A DNA stretch of 64,000 nt from Austropuccinia psidii. Its lineage: Eukaryota > Basidiomycota > Pucciniomycetes > Pucciniales > Sphaerophragmiaceae. Each line of letters opens with the position of its first letter. The first letter of the stretch is position 1. Both the position numbers and the translations under genes were made by a program. Shown here in pieces: positions 51,095-60,609 of the stretch. The DNA lies in contig JALGQZ010000014.1 in NCBI GenBank assembly GCA_023105745.1, forward strand, positions 4,621,888 to 4,685,887, in the 5' to 3' direction. The notes below the pieces were generated by a model that was not told where the DNA came from, did not search any database, and saw nothing but the letters and a program-made list of their open reading frames with translations.

Positions 51095-52524
51095 GGAATA
51101 AAAACTCAAAAGTATATAATCTTGAAATGGGTAAGCTTCAGATTACTCACAAATTGTGTTTTTTTGGATAACCTAGCTGGTCCCTTGAGATGGCTCAATA
51201 ACATTTCCTTCTCCTCTTTTCCTCTGTATGATACTCTCTTAATACTCTTCCTCAGCTTAATATACCCCCTTCTTTATCTCCTTCCCCATAGCTTCTTTGT
51301 GTTGATGTGGTTGTGCATGAGAATCCTGGTGATTTGGGACAGGCTGGGGCATCACAAGTAGGTTACAGCAAATCTGAAGGGGAGGTCTGCAGAGGCAATA
51401 GTGTTTCTTATTACTTATCTCTCTTGGCTGATCCTGAATCAGAACAATATGTTAATGAATTTTGGCAAGAGATGTCCCCCATGGGGGAACCTGTTGCATC
51501 TGACTGTATATAAGTGAATTCTGTTGATGATTTTTGGACTCCATCTCCTCCTATTTATGAGGTGGAAGAACTGATATTCTCACTTAAAAAGGTGCTACCC
51601 AAACAATGGACAATGGAGCCGGTTCTAGATTTAGCTCCAAGGAAAATCTCAAGCAGTATTGATACAGCTAACATTATAAGTCACAAGAGACAAAAGCCCA
51701 GAAATGTCATTAACCTGGTTGCTGTTGGCTCAGATGTTCCAAGAATGTATCAGAGGGCTATCTGTCATTAAAAAATTAATGCTTAAAAGTAAGAAATATC
51801 CAACAAGATTAAGAGCATTGAAAAGCATGGGGTGTGGAAGGTAGTAAAAAAATCAGAGGCTCAAAATCTGTTGGGAACTACCTGGTATTTTGAGAAAAAG
51901 GGGACTAAAATGGAAATATTACCAGGTATAATCATGTTTGTGCATGCAGGTGTTTTCTCAGATTGAATTTCTGGATTATAATGAGAACTTGTCACCCACT
52001 GGGAGAATAATTACTACATGCTTTCTGCTGGGGTTTTTTTCCTCACACAATCTTAAAATCCATCAAATGGATGTCAAGACAGATTTTCTTTATGGGACTC
52101 CTGAAGAGAAAATCTCTATGAGATATCCTTATGTATATCCTCATATTGTGAAGCAAGGAATGTGCCTACAGTTGGTAAAATTACTTTATGGCTTAAGAAA
52201 AGTCCTCAATCCTGGTACAAGCATATTTCCAATATTTTCAAAGAATTAAATTTTATTCTTATTAAAGGTGATGCGTGCCTCTTTGTCAAAAATGAAGGGC
52301 CACAATGCTATGTCTTTCTTCATGTGGATGACATGATTATTGGAGGGTAATCTGCTCAAGTGTAAAAATGCAAAAAAGAAATAATATCATTCTTTGAGAT
52401 GTCTTAATTGGGGGAAGTAGCTTTTGTTATAGTCATACGGCTCCCAGAATCATCACCTTGTCACAAGAGTTGTATATACAAAAGATCCTTGGGGAGTATG
52501 GAATGCAGGATTGCAAGTATTTTT
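51095..52524 (+). pseudogene. Ty1/copia integrase end, linker and RT (3' half), broken
   Basis: Continuation of the relic split at 48910. The integrase C-terminal part lies at 51095-51180, the variable linker at 51300-51775 with the typical PRKISSSIDTANI-type segment, and RT at about 51810-52350. The RT keeps the DVKTDFLYG start, KLLYGLRK and HVDDMIIGG; the catalytic pair Asp-Asp is present but the normal Tyr is His. After 52351 frames are scrambled, and the last readable piece (YIQKILGEYGMQDCKY-like, 52466-52520) stops where the element G LTR begins. RNase H is missing. Confidence 0.82.
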
Positions 52525-53287
52525 TGTCACAGGGGCTCTTCTAAGTGAAGAGGGCCTGGCACTCAGTAAACAGGGACTCACTTATGGACGGCTCAAGGAT
52601 ATTATAAAGAGGAATACACTTAAGAGTGTTAAGAGATGAATTACTAATAGAAGAAATAAAAGAAAAGCAGCAAAAAAAGAATAATAGTAGGAAATAGAAG
52701 AGCCAACCACAAACAAGTCCAAGTCCACTGTTTCAACCTGTCAGAATGAAAAGAGAAGGGTTAATAAGGATATGGCCACCCAACTCATACTGTACAGGCA
52801 AAGAAAGAAAACGCAAAGACTAACTTAATATTCAATGAATATAATACCCAAAATAAGGATAAGAATATTCATAAAATAATAAATAAACTAAATTAATTAA
52901 CTGGGGAAAAGTCCCCAGGGGGAGAAAGAGGGGCTGCTATATGTGAGAATCACCAGCCTTGATCCAGAGAGAGAATTTTCATGAGAGGATTGGATGTTTG
53001 AATTGAGTCTGGCCAATACAGGTCCTGTACAGCTGTACTGGGCCTGTACAAGAAGAGTGGTAGTATTGAGTGATCATACAATTGGAAAATGGTGTATCCA
53101 AACTGTATTGGGTAATTCCAACCTGTACAAGTATTGACAGGCTGTATTGATGAACCAGAATGTATGCATGTTTCAGCAAGGAAGATTGCTGAAACTGAAT
53201 GCTGATGCAAATAGTGGATCTGCTGATTTGAGGTGTTTGAGTGGGTGTATTAATGAATAACCTTACCCCTGGTGAGTGGTTGTTACA
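52525..53287 (-). repeat. Element G 3' LTR (763 bp) with polypurine tract
   Basis: On the minus strand it begins TGTAACAACC at 53287 and ends CCCTGTGACA at 52525. Upstream on that strand (53302-53288) is TCAAGAGGGGGATAC, a typical polypurine tract. It is related to 26323. Confidence 0.8.
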
Positions 53288-53302
53288 GTATCCCCCTCTT
53301 GA

Positions 53303-54298
53303 AACTGGTGGGCTCCTGAACACCATAATACCCTGCCACTGTTGGGTGGCATCTCAATATCCCCACATTTTATCAAAAAAATTTCTTTTTAATTTTCATT
53401 TCCTCTTGATCATTATCCTGAAAATCCCCTTTCAATGCTTCCCTGCCAAATTAATTTGATTCCCCCTTTCCTATAACTAGAGTAAGTCTTCCACTTCAAA
53501 ATATGTTCTTTTTCTTCTTCTCATTCAATGAGTCTTTCTTCTTGGGGCATGGCCTTGGGTTGTATCCCAAAATTATGGCCACTGAGCTCTTCTGCTCAGA
53601 AAATGATTCAAAATGAGTATATGAAGGTGTACTCAATTGCCAAGGGCCAATCTGATGTTGGACCCCTCTCGCCCAGCTGAAAATGTCCTTGAAAAAGTCT
53701 TCAAGGGGTCTTGTCCCCATTTGTCTTGGAAAATACCTCCCCCTGGCCTTACCATAGTCTTTTGGGCCTTGGCCCTTGCTAAGGTAATTCTTGATGAATA
53801 TTGATCTTCTGGCCTTTTGGGCCTTGGCCCTTGCTAAGGTAATTCTTGATCAATATTGGTTTGATGGCCTTTTGGGCCTTTTTTGGGTCTTGGGTGAAAA
53901 TGGGTGTTTTTGCTTCTATGGCCTTTTTTGGCCTTTCTTTGTTTTTGTGGTCCTACGGTCCGCAGGCTGTATGCCACGGTCCAGGGTCCGTGGGGGCTAT
54001 TGGAGGCCCCTGGGCCCAAATTTTCTGGGGACCATAAATTGGCCCATGGACCCACATTTCACCTACATGGCCTGGAACCATTGAGAGGGTCCAGGACAAT
54101 CAATATCCTGGCCTGGCCAAAATTGCAGGGTAGGTCCTGGGTAATGAATTCAGCCCCAAAGGCATCTTGAATATTCACCTTGGAGGCTTTGAGGGGGGGC
54201 ATAATTGAGTTATGCCCCATTTCCTTGATGTCATTTGTTTTGACTTGGAGTTGGCTGATTCTGACATATTGAATCTTCTGCTTGTATATTCTTCAGTC
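53303..54298. other. 3' region of element G, with a 55-bp tandem duplication
   Basis: No gene. From 53750 the sequence is rich in GGCC/TTTTGGGCC words. Two adjacent copies of a 55-bp unit (53761-53815 and 53816-53866) share CTAAGGTAATTCTTGAT. The rest shows nothing recognisable. Confidence 0.7.
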
Positions 54299-55505
54299 AT
54301 GAGTTCTAAACTGACTGAACTCACTGAATCTTCTCCTTCTTCACTGCCACCATCTGTCCTTTGTGGTTCAGGTGTCTTCAGTTTATTGTCTTTACCCTCC
54401 ATGGCTTCTTCTGGACATTTTGATCCTTCCTAAACATATGAAGGCTACAAGGCAGTTGAGGTCCTTGATCCTGCTTGTACTGAGTGTTTGGCCAGGGGCA
54501 AGGATTTCTTTCAACACTACAATCCTCGATCTTCAAAGTGCCATTACTGTCTCATTTGAAAGAGGCCATGTCATTGTACCAGGGTGCCAACTTCTAATGA
54601 CAGGAGGTATTTATGGAGTAGGAAAGATGGGCCTTTTGGGAAAGAGTTCCCAGTTCCTGAGGCACCTACTCCTGATGGAACTTCAGGGTATTCCCATTGT
54701 GAGTAACTTGAATACCTTGATTAAAATCTGTACTGATATTCTTGATTTAGTGACTGGTTCTAGGAAGAGGGATGTGGCAAGGTGGACTACGTTGGAGGGC
54801 CAATTCCAGTTGGTGGTAGGCCAATATATTCCCGCTCAGAAGTCCCAATCTCCAGGATCAATACTGAAGGGGTAGTGAAAAGGATAAGAAGGATTTCTGA
54901 TTCCCCAACTGATCCAGATGCTGAAGTTAGTGATGAGTTGGATGGTGAAGAAGTTGTAGTGCTTTCTCATTCAGTTGACCACCAATCCAGCGCTTCCTCT
55001 TCTCAGCCTCTTGCCAACAGATTCCAAAGCCAAGTTATTCCCAGTACTCCCAGAACTTTCCAACCTGTTCTTGCTTCCATTCCTACTTCCCTTCCTCCTG
55101 TTTCACCAAGTCCTTCCCATGCCAGGCCTGCCTTGAATCAAGCAGTACGACCATCACCCAACCAGCAGCCAAGGAAATCACCCATAACCACCTCTCAACA
55201 ACTTCAACCTATAGCCAGTTCCAGTAGAAGAATGGATGGATTTTCTCCTTTGCCATTTCCTGCCACTCAAGTCTTTCAAAGAAGGGATTGTTGGCCTATC
55301 CAAATTACCAGAGAAGATCCAAACGTGGCGAGTGAAAACCAAGAAGCTGGGGCCAGGTTATTCAGGAGAGGAAATTATGTATGCAAATGATGGAACTATT
55401 CCGGGTACTGCTTCAGAAGAGATGGCTGCAAAATGTGCCTGGTATGAAGATGAGTTGATAAATGACTTTCAGAGAACCTTTGATGATTTAGGTAGAGATA
55501 ACTAG
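54299..55505 (+). pseudogene. Antisense, intron-bearing gene inside element G, broken
   Basis: Opposite strand to the chromovirus pol. The ATG at 54299 opens a Ser/Glu-rich start (MSSKLTELTESSPSS). After a TAA at about 54431 the same frame continues through a Cys/His-rich block with zinc-binding appearance (CTECLARGKDFFQHYNPRSS at 54477, with further Cys to 54570) and a KDGPFGKEFPV segment. A GTGAGT...TTTAG intron (54699-54750, TACTGAT branch) follows. After a frameshift near 54790 comes a long Pro/Ser/Arg-rich part (to 55370), and after another frameshift an acidic end (EEMAAKCAWYEDELINDFQR) stopping at 55503-55505. I recognise this protein type from memory as abundant in Austropuccinia psidii; its function is unknown to me. 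The first stop fits CAA to TAA. Confidence 0.6.
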
Positions 55506-56210
55506 TTTCCTTGTCTTTGTTTGTGTTTTGTTTGACTTCTATCCCCACTCTTATAACTACTAAAAATGAAAAAATAAATGGAACCTCCCAATACATGACT
55601 TGGGAGGGGATGCTGCTGCTTTAAAGAAATAAAAGAAAACAAAATCATACAAGTAAAGAAAAGAAAGAAAAAGAGAGAAAAAGAGAGTAGAGAAAAAGAA
55701 ATAAAGAAATTCATGATGGTTTGTCCTTCTTGTAGTGAGTTGCTTGATTTTGGCCAAGAATGTCTGAAGATGAAAACCAAGCATTTGATGCTCACAGAGT
55801 GGCCAAGGTAATGTTTTATAAGAATTAGAACCCTCAGGTATTCATACCAGGAGATGGAACTTACTTTTATAACTCCCACTCCCCACCAAGCACCATAACA
55901 TGAAACAAATTGCCATAAACGACTTGAAGTAATGATAGTCTTGAATAATGATGATTGGCATAAATTGAAATATTGATAAAGAGAAAAGAAAAGAAAAAAG
56001 AAGGAAGAGATTGGGCCAAATATTGATGAGGTCCAAATCAGAGGGTATTGATGTTGCATGCTTCCTGAATCTGTCCAAAAAGCTGACAAGTGCTCACAAA
56101 GTGGCCAAGGTGATGCTTACAACAACATATGGGTATAATACCCCCTTAAAGGTGCATTCCAGGAGAGGAACTTAGTTTCATAACTTCTTCTCCCCACCAA
56201 GAACCATGAA
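55506..56210. repeat. Element G 3' region with a dispersed direct repeat
   Basis: Two degenerate copies of about 115 bp, 55789-55905 and 56091-56212, offset 302 bp. They share TGCTCACARAGTGGCCAAGG at the start and CCCCACCAAG near the end. Between them is A/G-rich sequence (55640-55700, 55975-56010). No gene recognised. Confidence 0.75.
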
Positions 56211-57527
56211 TCAAACTCTTGAGGTATTTGGACCAGGATTACCAGGATACAATGAATGGAAATCCTTGACAAGGTCTGGTGAGTTGGTAAGGTTGGAAGC
56301 TGGTTCCCAGCTTGTTTCTTCTGGGTCTTCACTGAATCCTTTCCACTCTACAAGATGCCATAATTTAACTCTCTTGAGCTTGGAGTCCAGAACCTGAGCC
56401 ACTTCCCATTCTTCTTTCTCCTCCACTAGGACTGGTGGTGGTGGCAATTGATGCTGATTTGGGATAGCTTATTGCTTCACTGTTTCTAATAAGGACAGAT
56501 GGAATACAGGGTGAACTAATTTCCATTTTTGAGGCAACTTGAGGTGGTATGCATGACTTCAAATGGTCCCATTCATCTTTCTGAAAGTTTCTTGGTGGCT
56601 CTTGTAGTCTTGATGTTCTTGGAAGCTAGCCATACCTTATCCCCAGGTTGGAAATTAGGTGGAATTGATCTATTTCTATCTGCGTACTTCTTGAACCTCC
56701 TTATTTCTGGCTCTAATTATTCTTTGAAAACTTGGTGTACTGATTGGAGTTTTGTTGATACCTTTCCAGCAGGTGAGTCTTGAGAAGCATGGATTGAGTC
56801 AAAGCTGGTATTTCTTCCATAAATGATGAAAAAAGGTGATTGCTTTGTTGATGAATGTTCTGCATTATTATAGGCAAATTCAGCCAGAGGGAGCCAGGTG
56901 TGCCAGTCATCTTGATGGTAACTGACATACATCCAAAGATACTGTTCTAGAATCTGATTTACCCTCTCTGTCTGTCCATCTGTTTTAGGATGAAATTCAG
57001 TTGAAAGATCTCTTGATATCTTGAGCTGCTGACATAATTGAGTCCAGAATGATGAAACAAATAAAGAACCTCTATCACTAACAATACTGACTGGAAGGCC
57101 ATGTTTGGAAAATACATGACTAATGAAGATTTGAGCTAAGTCCAGGGAAGTGATTGTTCCATAAGTTGGAATGAAGATTGCGATTTTTGAGAATCTGTCC
57201 ACAACTACTAAAACTGAATCAAAGCTATTTCACAGTGTAAATTGAGTGATAAAGTCCATTGATAATGAATTCCAAGGACCAGACGGAATTGAAAGAGGCT
57301 TGAGTAATCCCAACTTCTTATGATGAATGTTCTTGTTTCTTGAACATTGCTTGGATGAAGACACATAGCCCTTAATGAATTGATTCATGCCAGCCCAATA
57401 AAAATCCCTCTTGATGGGATTGAGGGTCTTCTCCTGGCCCAGATGGCCAGCCAATGGTGAGTCATGATGCTTTTGAAGAATATTGAGTTGTGTTTCTTCA
57501 TTTCTTGGGATTACCACTGTCAGCCTG
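56211..57527 (-). pseudogene. Chromovirus integrase with chromodomain, broken
   Basis: C-terminal Pol of element G. Reading on the minus strand: H2C2 zinc finger (57510-57330; HHDSPLAGHLGQEKT, with one of the later Cys positions changed), first catalytic Asp in SMDFIT (about 57250), a frameshift near 57225, then DRFSKIAIFIPTYG, second Asp in SDRGSLF (about 57090), and Glu in TERVNQILEQY (about 56970). After a stop at 56717 the GPF region is recognisable in another frame (about 56590). A clear canonical chromodomain lies at 56420-56230 (EWEVAQVLDSK, HLVEWKGF, SWEPASNL). Chromodomains tether chromovirus integrases to heterochromatin. RT and gag lie beyond the element D insertion. Confidence 0.88.
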
Positions 57528-58947
57528 TGACTCAAAACCAGAGCACAAGCATGACAGCCAATATACCATAAATCAATGGTATAGCCAAGATACCACCAAA
57601 ACATGGAAGTGAGCCAAATTAGCTCAAAAGGTATCAAAAGAAAGAGGAAACTCACCTCTTTCTGAAAATACAAGTCCCATCACCATAGGACAAGAAATAA
57701 CAAAGTTATTCCTGCTCAAAGTCATTGCTGAGCATAAACCTTAATTTTCACCTCTCATCTAAAATCTAGAAGGAGAGGCTTAACCCCATCAGATGGGTAT
57801 TCAAAATGAAGCTCTAAGCCAGGGCTATCCAATGGTACCAGCCAAACTGAGCTAGCACCAGTATTACTTGAGTTATGGTCAAATTCAGACCAAATAAAGG
57901 TGAACAAAACATTCACCTCTCATCTAACTTTTACAGTTTTAGTGTGAGATACTTAAAGTGGGGTCTTTTTGGAAAGAGCACAATCAGGGCTATCTGATGG
58001 TGTCATCCATTTCCCCATAACTCAACTACAACAGAAGTTATTGACCAAACAAGCTTAATACAGCTTTTTGCCCAAACCACGCCAATGTACAAAATACTTG
58101 TACATGGGATAACTTTGTCATATTTAATGATAACCATGTCAAGTTGGGTACCATTGTGTAGAGCTCATATAGAGCTATTCAATGAACCAACTTTGAGCTT
58201 GATATCTCAAAAACTGACAGAGTTATGACCATTTTAAGGTCAAAATCCCACCAGCTGTCATATACAGCCTTACCATGGGATAACACCCCATAATCATGAA
58301 TATGAGGTGTCAACAGACGAAGAAGCATGTTTTTACTTCAATACCTCATATGTCAGTCAATACTGGGGTCCCATACAGTTTCTGTACAGCATTCTACGCG
58401 TCATACACGTCAGAATCAGGCTGTGAGGTCCCCAGATGAAAATTTTCACCCTGTATTGGTGAAAACCGCCCAGATGTGGTTTCAAAACCACATCTGAGCC
58501 CAATACAGTGTATACAGGTTGTTTGCAAACCACAAGCCTGTCATGGGGAGTGAAAAATCTTCACTCCCTCTACGTGAAAAGGTTTAATCACCTTTTCACC
58601 TCAATTTCAGGATAAAAGGAGGGCTTTTCACAGCCAAAAACCTTTCCTCATCCTGCTCTTGAATACCCTACGTAGTAAACTGTCAAAAACAGTTTTACTC
58701 TTGGGTAATAATCAGGTATTATTATAATCTTAATAATTGTAGTCTTTATTATTGTAACCCAACAGGTAAAGCTGCACCCAGGGCTTTCAACAGCGCTCAC
58801 CACCACTATATCCACTATAGTAAAGCCCTTTAATTATTAAATTAGAACCATCTTCAACTCTTATAAAACCTTTTTTACACCGTGTCACAGTCATAGTTAA
58901 AAGTTGTAAATACACTTTATTACTCTTATCATAGACTCAACCTGACA
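57528..58947 (+). repeat. Element D 5' LTR (1420 bp)
   Basis: TGTCAG...CTGACA, collinear with the LTRs of A and C in reverse orientation. A GATAAAAGG box near 58611 is the likely TATA element, conserved in the other copies. Confidence 0.95.
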
Positions 58948-58950
58948 TTT

Positions 58951-58963
58951 TGGGGGCCTGGCC
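58951..58963 (+). other. Element D primer binding site
   Basis: TGGGGGCCTGGCC three bases after the LTR. The leader that follows (58964-59540) is mostly the first accessory intron and carries GGCGTGTTTT at 59162 and a variant at 59257. Confidence 0.7.
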
Positions 58964-58991
58964 GTGTTTTTTACTTATTTTGGACCTTACA

Positions 58992-60609
58992 AGTAAGTTT
59001 TTTCTCTTTTTTATCATTTATTGACACCTGTTTTTTATTTTTAGGCGTCATTTTCTTTTGAAAAATATATTTTATATATATTCTTCTTTTAAAATTTAAT
59101 AATACTCATATTTTTAAAGAGTATTTGTCTAGTGGCTAATAACCACAAGACCAGTATTTTTGGCGTGTTTTGCATATAAAAACACTTTTAAGCCATTTAT
59201 ACAGTCTCAATTCTTAATTGAATTAAGACAGCTCATACTGATAAACCAACAGTTGAGGCGTGTTTGGGCACATTGTTAACTCAATTGCCCTGTAATACAC
59301 CATTTTTGACAGATTATACTTGCTAATAACAAGTATTCTGTAAGATATTGGTATACAAACAGTATACCAATAATCAATAAGCTGTATTTCTGACGTGGAA
59401 TTGTTAATTCAATTACACTGTCACTATACAAGGGCATACTGTAGTGACATACAAGCCCAGAGGCCATTCTTAGACGTGCAAAACCAGCCTTGTAAGAAGT
59501 CTTAACTGACATAAGCCCTCTTTTTCCTGCTTTGATTCAGTGGAAGAAAACTTCATACCACTTGAGACCCAGTCACAGGCCAACATACCAGTGACACCCT
59601 CAGAACCAGAGGGCAGCAAGGGCAAAGGAAAAAGGCTTAGTGAAGGCCTCATCACAGCCAAAAAGTGGACACCAATAGCCACTCAGAGGAGTAGAAAACC
59701 ACGAAACTCTGCTTCAATACAAGGTAAACCAACCTTAACCACTTGTGCAGGGAAGATTACAATTATTAACCCAGTTGTAACCTCCAAAGGCAAACTGCCC
59801 AAATCAGCAGATAGCAAATTTGTACAAGGCACAGTCAAAGGTAAATACCCTAAGAACATAAAGTTTTTGACTGCTTGCAAACACTGATATGTCCCCTGCA
59901 TACCTCAGAGACCTTGGCTTCCAAAGGAACCAGCCAGAGGATAGAGCAGGAATGTCTAGAACCAGAAGACCTGAAAGAAGACACATTGGACACAGTGGTG
60001 GATGGCAAAACAATGAGGGAGATAATATCAACCTTGCCATTCACACTCCAATTCAACAGAAACCTCAAACCAGAGGACTGGAAAGATATGGATCAAGTTC
60101 TTCAAATCCACCAACTCCTCAAAGATTTGTTTCAATGGAGTATGGACAACAAGAGGTTCAACCTAGCAACTCACTGGGCAGAACTGGGATCAAGTTGCCA
60201 GAAGATCTGTCTCAAAGAGATAGACTTCAAAGACCTTATGGTAATCACCAAGGGTTGGAATCCTACCAGGCAGCACAGACTCCTGGAGGCAAGGGCACAG
60301 AGGATAAGGGAGAATCAAGCCACTATCCAAGCTATAGAAGAACAGTTAACCCAGACAGGGCCTACTCAGATTCCTTCAGGTTCACAAGGAGCATGCCAAA
60401 TCAGCTCTCCAGTGGCTTCACACCATTCAGAAACCAGCAGATCAGTGGCCAAGAGTCACCATTCTTCACAATTCCAGGAAGTTTCCAGGAGAAGACAAGG
60501 CAACAAGGGCAAAAACAAAGCCTCCTTCAACCAGAGGAGGAAGGAGTCAGACCTCATGATCCAGAAGCTGTTAGATTTGGTAAAAGAAGTACACAAGAAC
60601 CAGAAGTAG
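58992..60609 (+). CDS. Element D spliced accessory protein (predicted 333 aa), intact
   Basis: Exon 0 ends with A at 58992 before GTAAGT. Intron 1 is 58993-59540 (548 nt, ends TTTGATTCAG). Exon 1 is 59541-59840 and begins TG, so the start codon A|TG is made by splicing (M-E-E-N). Intron 2 is 59841-59908 (GTAAAT...CTCAG, 68 nt). Exon 2 is 59909-60609, in the +1 frame relative to gag-pol, ending TAG. The frame is continuous across both joins. Exon 1 is Lys/Thr/Ser-rich and basic. Exon 2 has a helical region ([20 protein letters not shown]), a conserved Cys/Trp segment ([17 protein letters not shown]), a Ser/His-rich linker, a KGKNKA basic patch and a C-terminal helix. It resembles the E accessory protein in order and in several residues. 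No known domain; an RNA-binding or accessory role would be a guess. Confidence 0.68.

Larger units (their letters stand above)
52525..57527 (-). mobile_element. Element G: chromovirus (Ty3/gypsy) relic, 3' half
   Basis: Minus-strand element: integrase, chromodomain, long 3' region with an antisense gene, polypurine tract and 3' LTR. The 5' part is hidden by insertion of element D at 57528. It was inserted into the copia relic at 52524/52525. The coding part has several frameshifts and stops. Confidence 0.85.

Noticed and set aside
55502..56089. Phe/Ser-rich minus-strand ORFs
   Set aside because: They are translations of A/G-rich non-coding DNA in the element G 3' region.
60480..60609. A -1 frameshift from the accessory frame into gag-pol
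   Set aside because: The frames are in the right relation, but I found no convincing slippery heptamer near the end of the accessory ORF in either D or E. Kept only as an alternative.
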